64,000 nucleotides of DNA. Origin: an uncultured Collinsella sp. (GTDB taxonomy: Bacteria; Actinomycetota; Coriobacteriia; Coriobacteriales; Coriobacteriaceae). The notes below the pieces were generated by a model that was given only the letters and a program-made list of their open reading frames with translations, had not been told where the DNA came from and made no database searches. Location of the stretch: contig CAUBVH010000003.1 in assembly GCA_958439425.1 (NCBI GenBank), positions 62,001 to 126,000 on the forward strand, read 5' to 3'. Made by a program: the position numbers and the translations under genes. Below are positions 7,571 through 15,951 of this stretch, piece by piece; the first letter of the stretch is position 1, and the number at the start of each line of letters is the position of its first letter.

Positions 7571-8625
7571 CAGCCGAACCTCTTCTCATCGATCGCATGC
7601 AGCACGCAGGGCAGCACCATCCAGGCAGCGTACACGACATAGCCCAGCCACGGCGCGGGCACCGAAAGCTGCGGGTAAAACGAATACTGCGTTGTCGCGG
7701 TCCATGCCACCGCCACCGCGGCGGTACCAAACACTGCAAGTCCAACCAGCGCGGTAACATCGCCGCGCCTCAGCCGATACCGCGCATACGTCGTACGGCG
7801 CGACGCAGCACCCCACCCGCGCGAGCGCATGGCATCCGCGCGCTCAAGCGAATCTTCCATGCCCCAGCCCATCAGCACGCTCGAGGCCCGCAGGCGCGAA
7901 CGCACGGGGTCGGCCGGCGCGCGCCCCGGCACATCGATCGCGTCCTGCACCGCCAGCACCGTGCGACCGCGGCGCAAAAACTGTGGGATAAGCCGCATGC
8001 ACATCGAGATCATGAGCGCGATCACCGGCGCGGCGTTGCCCAAAAGCGCAAGCACCTTATCGTATTCGAGCATCGACGCCGCGGCCTCAAACCACAGCAC
8101 GCTCGCCACAAACAGCCCACCCATGCACAGGCCGTACATCATGCTCTCCAAATACACCACGCGCATGCCAATATGGAAAAGCTCGGTCGAGCCCGATGCG
8201 CTAAACAGCGGGTTGACCAGTGCAATGATCAAAATCACCGGCAGCTGCCAGCGAAGCGCGCCCAACGTGCGGGCAGCCCCGCGCGTCGCAAATCCATACG
8301 CCAACCCGCCCGCGAGCGACAGCGCAATCAGCACCGGTTGCATCGAGAACATGGTGAGCCCCAACGTCAGCACCATGTAGAGTGACGGCACCGCCGGATG
8401 CGACATCGAGAATGCCGCGACGGGCTCGTTGCCCGATTCCTCTCGCATGATATCCACGGGCACCCCCGTCCCCTCGCTCGAACGACAACGCCGCAGCGCC
8501 TCCGCCATACACAACCAGCGCAAACGCCGCACCGCCGGCCCAAGCATCAGCTGCCGCAAACCAATCGTTACGCGCTCATCATATGCCTGCGGTATCATAT
8601 TGCGCCGTGTATCGTTTCCAAACAC
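7570..8625 (-). CDS. ECF transporter transmembrane (T) component, CbiQ-like
   Basis: The 351-residue membrane protein carries the coupling-helix signatures of EcfT/CbiQ: RLIPQFLRRGRTVLAVQDA and SLERADAMRSRGWG. These helices transmit ATPase movement to the S component. An unusual N-terminal extension of some 70 residues precedes the first membrane segment, so the start may lie downstream (an ATG at 8598 is possible); no clear ribosome binding site decides. It is the first gene of the three-gene operon and is divergent from glmU. Confidence 0.83.
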   Translation of the reverse strand: MFGNDTRRNMIPQAYDERVTIGLRQLMLGPAVRRLRWLCMAEALRRCRSSEGTGVPVDIMREESGNEPVAAFSMSHPAVPSLYMVLTLGLTMFSMQPVLIALSLAGGLAYGFATRGAARTLGALRWQLPVILIIALVNPLFSASGSTELFHIGMRVVYLESMMYGLCMGGLFVASVLWFEAAASMLEYDKVLALLGNAAPVIALMISMCMRLIPQFLRRGRTVLAVQDAIDVPGRAPADPVRSRLRASSVLMGWGMEDSLERADAMRSRGWGAASRRTTYARYRLRRGDVTALVGLAVFGTAAVAVAWTATTQYSFYPQLSVPAPWLGYVVYAAWMVLPCVLHAIDEKRFG

Positions 8626-8654
8626 ACGTCTCTAATAACGTAACAGGAGATCAC

Positions 8655-10067
8655 ATGGACGCAACCGCAATTATCCTCGCCGCCGGCGAGGGCACCCGCA
8701 TGAGGTCGAACCACTGCAAGGTTTCGCGCAAGATCCTGGGCAAGCCCATGGTTCAGTGGATCGTCGACGCCACCATCAAGGCCGGCTGCAGCCGCGTCGT
8801 GGTCGTCATCGGCAGCCACGCCGACGAGATGCGCGCCCTCATCGATGGCGCCTACGCCAACAGCGCCACCAAGGTCGAGTGCGTCGAGCAGACCGAGCGT
8901 CTGGGCACCGGTCACGCCGTGAAGGTCGCACTCGAGGCCTGTGGCATCACGCAAGGCCCCGTCGTGGTGCTCAACGGCGACCTGCCGCTCATCACCGCCG
9001 ACACCGTCGCCAAGTTCGCGCAAACCGTCGCCACCGGCGAGCTCGCCTGCACCGTCATGACCATGACCCCGCCCGATCCTTTCGGCTACGGCCGCATCAA
9101 GCTGGGCGCCGATGGTCAGATCGAGCGCATCATCGAGCAGAAGGACTGCACGCCCGAGCAGGCCGCCACGCTGCTGGAGTGCAACGCCGGCTGCTACGCC
9201 TTTGACGGCGCGCAGCTCGCCGCCCACATTAACGAGATCGGCAACGACAACGCGCAGTCCGAGTACTATCTGCCCGACATGCTCGAGATCCTCAAGGGCC
9301 ACGGCCAGGCTGTCTCCATCTTCCACTGCGACGACTACCGCGACGGCCTGGGCGTCAACAGCCGCATCCAGCTCGCACAGCTCACCGCCATCGCGCGCGA
9401 CCGCATCAACGAGCACTGGATGGCCGAGGGCGTTACCTTCATCGACCCCACGCAGGCCTGGATCGGCCCCGATGCCGTTATCGGCCGCGATACCGTCGTG
9501 TGGCCGCAGACGCACCTGATCGGCCACGTCACCGTGGGCGAGGAATGCCAGCTCGGCCCCAACAGCCGTCTCACCGACACCACCGTCGGCAGCGGCTGCA
9601 CCATCGATGAGACCATCGCCATCGAGGCCGTCATCGAGAACGGCGTCGACTGCGGCCCGCGCGCCTACCTGCGCCCGGGCACCCACATGCTCGACGGATC
9701 CAAGGCCGGCACGCACGTGGAGATCAAGAAGTCCACGATTGGCGAGGGTTCCAAGGTGCCCCACCTGTCCTACATCGGCGACACCACCATGGGCTCCGGC
9801 GTCAACGTGGGCGCGGGCTCCATCACCTGCAACTACGACGGCGTCCACAAGCACAAGACCGTCATCGGCAAGGATGCCTTCATCGGTTCCGACACCATGA
9901 TGGTCGCGCCCGCCCAGATCGGCGACGGCGCGCTCGTGGCCGCCGGCTCCGTCATCACCGAGCCGGTCCCGGCCGACGCGCTCGGTCTGGGCCGCGCCCG
10001 TCAGGTAAATATTGAGGGCTGGGCCGCCGATTATCGCCGCCGTCTGCACGAGGACGACGAGGTATAA
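8655..10067 (+). CDS. glmU: Bifunctional UDP-GlcNAc pyrophosphorylase / glucosamine-1-phosphate acetyltransferase
   Basis: The 470-residue product makes UDP-GlcNAc, the precursor for peptidoglycan. The N-terminal nucleotidyltransferase shows LAAGEGTRM, VVLNGDLPL and ECNAGCYAF. The C-terminal half is a left-handed beta-helix of hexapeptide repeats ending in GAGSITCNYDGVHKHKT and IGSDTMMVAP, the acetyl-CoA site. The ATG at 8655 follows AGGAGA; the open frame begins earlier at 8583 but has no ribosome binding site there. A strong terminator follows before prs. Confidence 0.97.
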   Translation: MDATAIILAAGEGTRMRSNHCKVSRKILGKPMVQWIVDATIKAGCSRVVVVIGSHADEMRALIDGAYANSATKVECVEQTERLGTGHAVKVALEACGITQGPVVVLNGDLPLITADTVAKFAQTVATGELACTVMTMTPPDPFGYGRIKLGADGQIERIIEQKDCTPEQAATLLECNAGCYAFDGAQLAAHINEIGNDNAQSEYYLPDMLEILKGHGQAVSIFHCDDYRDGLGVNSRIQLAQLTAIARDRINEHWMAEGVTFIDPTQAWIGPDAVIGRDTVVWPQTHLIGHVTVGEECQLGPNSRLTDTTVGSGCTIDETIAIEAVIENGVDCGPRAYLRPGTHMLDGSKAGTHVEIKKSTIGEGSKVPHLSYIGDTTMGSGVNVGAGSITCNYDGVHKHKTVIGKDAFIGSDTMMVAPAQIGDGALVAAGSVITEPVPADALGLGRARQVNIEGWAADYRRRLHEDDEV

Positions 10068-10082
10068 CGTTTTACCAAGCAC

Positions 10083-10117
10083 AAAAGGAGCTGTTCCCAT
10101 GGGGACGGCTCCTTTTT
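10083..10117 (+). terminator. Intrinsic terminator of glmU
   Basis: AAAAGGAGC (10083-10091) pairs with GCTCCTTTT (10108-10116), followed by T. Confidence 0.85.
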
Positions 10118-10207
10118 CTATGCTGACCTGCGCGACCGGATGAGTGGTCGGTTCGTGTCCGTTGACGGTAAAGACGTTATCAAGACCCGATTAACCCCGC
10201 CGCGCGG

Positions 10208-10213
10208 TTACAA
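10208..10213 (+). promoter_or_regulatory. Possible -10 box of prs
   Basis: TACAAT stands 48 bases before the prs start. No good -35 match is seen at 17 bases, so this is tentative. Confidence 0.3.
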
Positions 10214-10260
10214 TGCAAAAAGGCATCTATATGGCATTCGATATATAAAGGAGAAGGGTA

Positions 10261-11247
10261 ATGCCGATTAATGATCCCGAGAAGTCGGAGAATATGCGCA
10301 AGTCCATCCGCGTGTATTCCGGTTCCTCCAACCGTCCCCTCGCTCAGAAGATCGCTGAGTACCTTGGGGTCGAGCTTTCGGGCCTTACGCTAAAGCAGTT
10401 CGCCAATGGTGAGATTTACGCCCGCTACGACGAGACCGTCCGCGGCGCCGACGTCTTCCTGATTCAGTCCGTGGCCGGCGGCAACGTCAACGACATGCTC
10501 ATGGAGCTGCTCATCGCCACCGACGCTGCCAAGCGCGCATCCGCCCGCTCCATCACCGCCGTCATCACCCACTACGGCTATGCCCGCCAGGACCGCAAGG
10601 CCGGCCCGCGTGAGCCCATCACCGCCCGCCTCGTCGCCAACCTGCTCGAGCGCGCCGGCGTCAACCGCATCATCACCCTCGACCTGCACCAGGGCCAGAT
10701 CCAGGGCTTCTTCGATATCCCGGTTAATCACCTGTCCGCACTGCCGCTGTTTGGCCAGTACTACAACGACATGCACTTCGACACCGACAACCTGGTTGTC
10801 GTCTCCCCCGACGTGGGTCGTGCCAAGGCCGCCAAGAAGCTGTCCGACATGCTCGGCTGCGACCTGGCCATCGCCCACAAGGGTCGTCCGCGCCACAACG
10901 CCGCCGAGGTCATGGGCATCATCGGTGACATCAAGGGCAAGACCTGCATCATCAACGACGACATGATCGACACCGCTGGCACCCTGTGCGCCAACGTCAA
11001 GGAGCTCAAGGCTATGGGCGCTGGCGACATCTACGTCTGCGCCACCCACGGCATCTTCTCCGGTCCGGCCATCGAGCGTCTGAACGACGCCCCCATCGTC
11101 GAGTGCGTCGTCACCGATGCCATTCCCGTCGAGGTCGGCGGCAAGATTAAGACCATCTCGGTCGCCGAGGAGTTCGCTCAGGCCATCTCCGCCGTTTACC
11201 ACGAGGAGCCCGTCTCCACGCTCGTCGGCGGCGACTTCGCGCTGTAG
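10261..11247 (+). CDS. prs: Ribose-phosphate pyrophosphokinase (PRPP synthase)
   Basis: The 328-residue enzyme makes PRPP from ribose 5-phosphate and ATP for purine, pyrimidine, His and NAD synthesis. Motifs are YARQDRKAGPREPITAR (catalytic loop), DLHQGQIQGFFDIPV, and INDDMIDTAGT (PRPP loop). AAAGGAGAAGG precedes the ATG at 10261. The first 14 residues extend beyond the usual N-terminus. It sits between glmU and pth, a common actinobacterial arrangement. Confidence 0.97.
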   Translation: MPINDPEKSENMRKSIRVYSGSSNRPLAQKIAEYLGVELSGLTLKQFANGEIYARYDETVRGADVFLIQSVAGGNVNDMLMELLIATDAAKRASARSITAVITHYGYARQDRKAGPREPITARLVANLLERAGVNRIITLDLHQGQIQGFFDIPVNHLSALPLFGQYYNDMHFDTDNLVVVSPDVGRAKAAKKLSDMLGCDLAIAHKGRPRHNAAEVMGIIGDIKGKTCIINDDMIDTAGTLCANVKELKAMGAGDIYVCATHGIFSGPAIERLNDAPIVECVVTDAIPVEVGGKIKTISVAEEFAQAISAVYHEEPVSTLVGGDFAL

Positions 11248-11275
11248 TCGCATCGTCCTTGCAACCCGGCGCATC

Positions 11276-11353
11276 GCCGTCGGAACAGAAGAAACCCCCG
11301 CGCTCCCCCTTGCTTCGCAAAGGTCGCGCGGGGGTTTCTTCTGTTCCGACGGC
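11276..11353. terminator. Very long perfect hairpin after prs
   Basis: A 28-bp perfect stem (11276-11303 with 11326-11353) encloses 22 bases. It contains C- and G-runs next to T tracts on both sides, so it can terminate on either strand, but the stem is two to three times longer than a normal terminator. Confidence 0.75.
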
Positions 11354-11471
11354 TTGCTCTGCCGCGGCCGTGCTTTTGTCTGGTGGGATTTCGCTGAAAC
11401 GAAGTCTCGCCTTCGGCGGGCGTGGTAGCCTTTGTCGTTGATTGAACTATTTGTGTAACGAAGGGACAAAT

Positions 11472-12101
11472 ATGGCAGCTGCACAGCCGCTTAAGATTCG
11501 TATGGTTGCCGGACTTGGCAATCCAGGCGAGGAATATGCCGAGACCCGCCACAACGCCGGTTTTAAGGCGATCGACGAGCTGGCACGTCAGGCCGGCGTC
11601 ACGTACTGGAAAAACCAGGCCGGCGCCGAGGTCGCGCTCATCAATATCAACGACCCCGAGGAAGAGGGCGGCAAGCGCCAGATTGTGCTGGTCAAGCCGC
11701 AGTCGTACATGAATACCTCGGGCGGCCCCATCTCCAAGCTCTGCCGCGAGTACAAGATCAAGGCCGAGGAGCTGCTCGTGATCCACGATGAGCTCGACAT
11801 TCCCGCCGGCGACGTACGTGTTAAGGTGGGCGGCGGCCATGCTGGCCACAACGGCCTACGTTCCATCATCGACAAGATGGGCAGCCGCGACTTCAGCCGC
11901 ATCCGCACCGGCATCGGCAACCCTCCCGGCAAGATGGCCGTGGCAGACTATGTGCTCAAGCAGCTGCGCGCCCGCGAGGCCGAGGCCTTCCAGGACACCT
12001 GTGCCCGCGCGGCCGACGCCGCCGGCCTGGCGATCGTGCACGGCGTGGTCTATGCCCGCGACCATGTCAACGGCGCCGCCTCCGCCAACGGCAAGCACTA
12101 A
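11472..12101 (+). CDS. pth: Peptidyl-tRNA hydrolase
   Basis: The 209-residue product releases peptides from stalled peptidyl-tRNA. GLGNPGEEYAETRHNAGF holds the catalytic His, and KPQSYMNTSG, VIHDELDIPAG and GGHAGHNGLRSI are the other conserved blocks. AAGGGACAA precedes the ATG at 11472. The stop codon lies at the left foot of a hairpin (12100-12138). Confidence 0.97.
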   Translation: MAAAQPLKIRMVAGLGNPGEEYAETRHNAGFKAIDELARQAGVTYWKNQAGAEVALININDPEEEGGKRQIVLVKPQSYMNTSGGPISKLCREYKIKAEELLVIHDELDIPAGDVRVKVGGGHAGHNGLRSIIDKMGSRDFSRIRTGIGNPPGKMAVADYVLKQLRAREAEAFQDTCARAADAAGLAIVHGVVYARDHVNGAASANGKH

Positions 12102-12138
12102 AACCTACCATTTAGGGATGTTAATTTTGGCAGGTTTT
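12100..12138. repeat. AAAACCT-type hairpin overlapping the pth stop
   Basis: AAAACCTACCA (12100-12110) pairs with TGGCAGGTTTT (12128-12138) with one mismatch. Related to 12266-12300 and 24466-24506; here the loop is in the opposite orientation. It can act as the pth terminator. Confidence 0.65.
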
Positions 12139-12208
12139 ATATGCGAAAACGCCGCCGCGGCCGCATCGCAATAAGTCCTGCGCCGCCATACATATGCAGC
12201 GCCCCATA

Positions 12209-12247
12209 GGGGGCCGGCGCCACCGATGCGCGAGGCCGGCCCCCTTT
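12209..12247 (+). terminator. GC-rich hairpin between pth and nfnA
   Basis: GGGGGCCGGC (12209-12218) pairs with GCCGGCCCCC (12235-12244), followed by TTT. Confidence 0.6.
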
Positions 12248-12265
12248 GTCGTTTTGCCTGATAAA

Positions 12266-12300
12266 ACCTGCCAAAATAAACCTGTCCCTTTTTGGCAGGT
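12266..12300. repeat. GTCCC-core hairpin
   Basis: Arms ACCTGCCAAAA (12266-12276) and TTTTGGCAGGT (12290-12300) are perfect; the loop is TAAACCTGTCCCT. The loop core recurs in other hairpins of this window with different arms. Confidence 0.7.
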
Positions 12301-12460
12301 CACTTTTCCCAACCGCCGAAGACACACGTAAACAGCATGTCCATGAGGGTATAATTTGCACCGTATGTCTGCACAACGCCTGTGCGCGTACGGTTTTATT
12401 CGGGCTGCCGCCCATTTCCGTGGAGGCACGGTTCGGCCGCCCTAACAAGAGAGGGGTTCT

Positions 12461-13300
12461 ATGTATAAGATCCTGGAGAAGACGCAGTTCTCTGAGAAGG
12501 TGTTCAAGTTCCGCATCGAGGCGCCCGCAATCGCCAAGCATGCGCACGCTGGACAGTTCCTCATGGTTCGCGCCAACGAGACGGGCGAGCGCGTCCCGTT
12601 TACCCTGGCCGGCTGGAACGGTGACGAGGGCTGGGTCGAGTTCATCTTCATGGTGATCGGCAAGACCACCGAGATGCTTTCCACCTACGAGGCCGGCGAG
12701 TCGCTGCGCGACGTCGTGGGCCCGCTGGGCGTTCCCACCGAGATGGCCGAGGGCCCCTGCGCCGTCATTGGCGGCGGCGTCGGCCTGGCAATTGCCTTCC
12801 CGGTCGCCAAGCACCTGGTCGAGACCGGCCACGAGGTGCACGCCATCATGGGCGCTCGCACCAAGGACCTCCTGCTCATGGAGGACCAGTTCCGCGAGCT
12901 CCTCGACGAGGACCACATCCACATCACCACTGACGACGGCTCCTACGGCGAGCAGGGCGTTGTCACCGCTCCGCTGGAGCGCCTGCTGCAGGACAAGGCC
13001 GTGAGCCAGGTCTTCTGCGTCGGCCCCGTTCCGATGATGAAGTTCTCGACCCTCACCGCCCAGAAGTACGACACCCCCATCACCGCGTCGCTCAACCCCA
13101 TCATGGTTGACGGCACCGGCATGTGCGGCTGCTGCCGCGTCGAGGTGGGCGGCGTGACCAAGTTCGCTTGCGTCGACGGCCCCGACTTCGATGCCACCCT
13201 GGTCGACTGGGATGACCTTCGTGCCCGCCAGGCCGCTTATCGTTCCGAAGAGGGCGCGTCCCTCAAGGCCTATGAGGAAAAGAGCTGCGCATGCCACTAG
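12461..13300 (+). CDS. nfnA: NADH-dependent ferredoxin:NADP oxidoreductase subunit alpha (NfnA-like)
   Basis: The 279-residue flavoprotein has a ferredoxin-reductase fold: FAD-binding GERVPFTLAGW, NAD-binding AVIGGGVGLAIAFPVAKHL, and a C-terminal [2Fe-2S] cluster region GTGMCGCCRVEVGG. Paired with the next gene it forms the Nfn complex, which moves electrons between NADH, NADPH and ferredoxin in anaerobes. The same family was formerly called sulfide dehydrogenase subunit beta. It overlaps nfnB by 10 bp. Naming rests on the pairing and motifs. Confidence 0.88.
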   Translation: MYKILEKTQFSEKVFKFRIEAPAIAKHAHAGQFLMVRANETGERVPFTLAGWNGDEGWVEFIFMVIGKTTEMLSTYEAGESLRDVVGPLGVPTEMAEGPCAVIGGGVGLAIAFPVAKHLVETGHEVHAIMGARTKDLLLMEDQFRELLDEDHIHITTDDGSYGEQGVVTAPLERLLQDKAVSQVFCVGPVPMMKFSTLTAQKYDTPITASLNPIMVDGTGMCGCCRVEVGGVTKFACVDGPDFDATLVDWDDLRARQAAYRSEEGASLKAYEEKSCACH

Positions 13301-14700
13301 TTAACGGTCGTTTCGTTGCCGATATGAAATCGCCCCGCACCCCCGATAACGAGGAGCCGGCTGCCGAGCGCGCCTGCGACTTCCGCCCCGTCGACAAGGG
13401 CTTCACCGAGGAGATGGCGCTGGCCGAGGCCGAGCGCTGCCTCAACTGCAAGAAGCCGTTCTGTGTTGAGGGCTGCCCCGTCAACATCAACATCCCCCGC
13501 TTTATCGAGCAGATCCGCGCGAAGGACTTCGGCGGCGCTCTCGATACCATCCGCGAGGACTCCATGCTTCCCGCCATCTGCGGCCGCGTCTGCCCGCAGG
13601 AGAACCAGTGCGAGGGTAAGTGCATCCGTGGCAAGAAGTCCGAGCCCGTGGCCATCGGCCAGCTCGAGCGCTTCCTGGGCGACCGCCCCGAGCTCGCCTC
13701 CACGCCCAAGATGGCTCCCAAGAACGGCAAGAAGGTCGCCGTCGTCGGCTCTGGCCCGTCCGGCATCACCTGCGCCGGCGAGCTCGCCCGCAACGGCTTT
13801 GACGTCACCGTCTTTGAGGCCTTCTTTACCGGCGGCGGCGTGCTGGTCTACGGCATCCCCGAGTTCCGTCTGCCCAAGGCAGTCGTCAAGCGCGAGATTG
13901 ACGGCCTGGAGGACATGGGCGTCAAGTTTGAGTACAACTCCGTCGTGGGCAACATGGCCACGGCCGAGGAGCTGTTCGAGCAGGGCTTCGACGCCATCTA
14001 CGTTGCGACCGGCGCTGGCCTGCCCAAGTTCCTCAACGTCCCCGGCGAGAACCTGCCCAACGTCTTCTTCGCCAACGAGTACCTCACCCGCGTGAACCTG
14101 ATGAAGGCTAACAAGTTCCCCGAGTACGACACCCCCACCAAGCACGGCAAGAACGTCGTTGTCTTTGGTGGCGGCAACGTGGCCATGGACGCCGTCCGTA
14201 CCGCCAAGCGCCTGGGCGCCGAGCACGCCATCATCGCCTACCGTCGTACCGAGGACGAGATGCCCTGCCGTCGCGCCGAGCTGCACCATGCTAAGGCCGA
14301 GGGCGTCGAGGTTCTGCCGCTCGTCTCCCCGCTCGAGTTTGTCGCTGGCGAGGACGGCTCCGTGTGCGCCGTCAAGGTCCAGAAGATGGAGCTCGGCGAG
14401 CCCGACGAGTCCGGCCGTCGTCGCCCGGTGCCCATCGAGGGCGCCATCGAGAAGATCCCCTGCGACGTCGCTATTTCGGCTATCGGCACCAACGCCAACC
14501 CCTTCGCTGCCAAGATCGGCGGCAAGATGGAGCTCAACAAGTGGGGCTACATCGTTGCCGACGAGGAGACCGGCCAGACCACCGATCCCCGCATCTGGGC
14601 CGGCGGCGACATCGTCACCGGTGCCGCTACGGTCATTCTGGCGATGGGCGCCGGCAAGAAGGCCGCCGCTTCCATCACCAAGAGCCTGCTGGGCGAGTAA
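13291..14700 (+). CDS. nfnB: NADH-dependent ferredoxin:NADP oxidoreductase subunit beta (NfnB-like; glutamate synthase small-subunit family)
   Basis: The 469-residue protein has an N-terminal ferredoxin-like domain with two [4Fe-4S] motifs (CLNCKKPFCVEGCP and CGRVCPQENQCEGKC), an FAD site VVGSGPSGITCAGELARNG, and an NADPH site VVFGGGNVAMDAVRTAKRLG. It is similar to GltD, but no glutamate synthase large subunit is nearby and the partner is NfnA, so the Nfn role is preferred. The overlap with nfnA implies co-translation. A terminator follows. Confidence 0.9.
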   Translation: MPLVNGRFVADMKSPRTPDNEEPAAERACDFRPVDKGFTEEMALAEAERCLNCKKPFCVEGCPVNINIPRFIEQIRAKDFGGALDTIREDSMLPAICGRVCPQENQCEGKCIRGKKSEPVAIGQLERFLGDRPELASTPKMAPKNGKKVAVVGSGPSGITCAGELARNGFDVTVFEAFFTGGGVLVYGIPEFRLPKAVVKREIDGLEDMGVKFEYNSVVGNMATAEELFEQGFDAIYVATGAGLPKFLNVPGENLPNVFFANEYLTRVNLMKANKFPEYDTPTKHGKNVVVFGGGNVAMDAVRTAKRLGAEHAIIAYRRTEDEMPCRRAELHHAKAEGVEVLPLVSPLEFVAGEDGSVCAVKVQKMELGEPDESGRRRPVPIEGAIEKIPCDVAISAIGTNANPFAAKIGGKMELNKWGYIVADEETGQTTDPRIWAGGDIVTGAATVILAMGAGKKAAASITKSLLGE

Positions 14701-14728
14701 TCACCCACAGCGCTAGCCATCAAACGGC

Positions 14729-14766
14729 AAAGTCCCCGTCGAGCACACGCCCGGCGGGGACTTTTT
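14729..14766 (+). terminator. Intrinsic terminator of nfnAB
   Basis: AAAGTCCCC (14729-14737) pairs with GGGGACTTT (14756-14764), followed by T. Confidence 0.85.
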
Positions 14767-14784
14767 CTATGCCAGACCCCAGAT

Positions 14785-14815
14785 CACCACAAAGGAGACA
14801 GGCACCTTTGTGGTG
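14785..14815. repeat. CACCACAAAGG hairpin, copy A
   Basis: CACCACAAAGG (14785-14795) pairs perfectly with CCTTTGTGGTG (14805-14815) around AGACAGGCA. Copies at 15114-15154 and 56281-56313. Confidence 0.7.
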
Positions 14816-14840
14816 GTTTTGGACTTGCCTGATCGTTTTG

Positions 14841-15056
14841 TCTCAATCTGTAACAGTTGGAGTCCGTTGAGCCCTGCAGTTGTTACAGATCGAGATATTG
14901 TGCCGGCCGCCCACGCCGCATCTCAATCTGTAACAGTTAGAGACCAAATATGCCGCCTGGTGTTACAGATCAAGACGTTGGGCTGACGGCCGAACGGTTC
15001 ATCTAAATCTGTAACAGTTAGAGCCATTTTCGCTGGCTTGGTGTTACAGATCGAGA
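14841..15056. repeat. Three tandem ~55-bp stem-loops at ~80-bp period
   Basis: Units start at 14841, 14921 and 15002. Each has a 15-base left arm ending ATCTGTAACA and a right arm TGTTACAGAT with variable ~25-base loops. Spacers of about 25 bp between units are unrelated. This stretch (14701-15160) contains no credible gene. Confidence 0.75.
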
Positions 15057-15113
15057 CTATGCAAAAGCCGAGGATAGGCACTGCCGCCAAGGCCTTCCCC
15101 TCGGCCTAAAACA

Positions 15114-15154
15114 AAAACCACCACAAAGGTGCCTGTCCCCTTTGTGGTGGTTTT
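15114..15154. repeat. CCACCACAAAGG hairpin, copy B; likely terminator of the cytidylate-kinase-like gene
   Basis: A 16-bp perfect stem (15114-15129 with 15139-15154) encloses TGCCTGTCC. On the minus strand it ends in TTTT six bases after the neighbouring stop, so it can act as terminator. Confidence 0.75.
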
Positions 15155-15160
15155 GGTCGG

Positions 15161-15784
15161 TTAGTCTTCGAGCTGCGCTACTTTGTAGCGGTAGGCAGCG
15201 GCGATAACGTCTTTGCAGCCCTCGCGGCCCAGCTTGGCGCGGTTGACGACGATGTCCTTACCGCTCGTCATCTTCCACTTTCCGGCACTGTAGCGCTTAT
15301 AGAACGCCTCGCGCGCCTTCTGCTGCTGCTTGACCAGCTTGGCGCCCTTCTTTTTATTAAGGCCACGCTTCTTGCGCACAATCTCGACGCGGTCCTCAAA
15401 AGGAGCGGTCACCAACACGGCAATGTGGTTGGGGTTGTTACGCAGCAGGTAATCGGACAGGCGGCCTTCGATAATGCAGCTCTCGGTCTCGCCCAGGTCC
15501 AAAATCACCTGGCTCATCTTCTGGAACAACTTGTCCGAGTACGAACGCGCGTCGTAGCGGTCGGGCAGGAACGCCATGTTCTCCACGGCCAGACGCTCGT
15601 CGTAGGCGGCCATCTTGTCGAGCGACTCGCCCGCGCGCAGCGACGCACGTACCAGCAGCTCGTTATCGTACAGCGGAATCCCCAACTCGTCGGCAAGCAT
15701 GCGGCCAATCTCGTGGCCCTCGGCGCCAAAGTCGCGCGCGATGGTAATGACCACAGGATTCTTCTTGTTCTCCAGATCGCTCAT
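15161..15784 (-). CDS. Cytidylate kinase-like family protein
   Basis: The 207-residue protein starts with VVITIARDFGAEGHEIGRML, a P-loop-like segment typical of the Cytidylate_kin2 family, and continues with a kinase-like core (IIEGRLSDYLLR, VLVTAPFEDRVEIV, and a basic lid region KKRGLNKKKGAK). It is not the standard essential Cmk; substrate and role are unknown. AGAAAGGAAT precedes the start. It stands alone between repeat-rich intergenic regions. Confidence 0.8.
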   Translation of the reverse strand: MSDLENKKNPVVITIARDFGAEGHEIGRMLADELGIPLYDNELLVRASLRAGESLDKMAAYDERLAVENMAFLPDRYDARSYSDKLFQKMSQVILDLGETESCIIEGRLSDYLLRNNPNHIAVLVTAPFEDRVEIVRKKRGLNKKKGAKLVKQQQKAREAFYKRYSAGKWKMTSGKDIVVNRAKLGREGCKDVIAAAYRYKVAQLED

Positions 15785-15845
15785 CGCGATTCCTTTCTAA
15801 CAAATGAGAAAAGGGCTGTTTATCTCTTATTCCCACGATACCGTA

Positions 15846-15951
15846 CCTGGGTTTTCCTGGTGCCCAAGATTGGCCTGAAAGAGGAGCGACGCGTACTTTG
15901 GTACGCGAGCGACGGTTTGAAGGCCAAGGTTGGGTGCCAGGGAAAGCCAGG
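15846..15951. repeat. Composite nested palindrome (type II) after the ABC permease gene
   Basis: Outer arms CCTGG...CCAGG and TTTTCC...GGGAAA, middle arms TTGGCC (15870-15875) with GGCCAA (15922-15927), and an inner hairpin GCGTAC/GTACGC. It abuts the permease stop codon at 15952. Relatives lie at 63323-63429 and 45133-45249. Confidence 0.75.

Noticed and set aside
8595..10100. 501-codon open frame antisense to glmU
   Set aside because: Glm U on the plus strand is certain; the antisense product is Gly/Val/Asp low-complexity.
13291..14700. Glutamate synthase small subunit gltD
   Set aside because: There is no gltB, and the overlapping partner is an NfnA-type flavoprotein.
14841..15056. CRISPR array
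   Set aside because: Only three units, each a long-armed stem-loop with variable loop, 80-bp period, and no cas genes.
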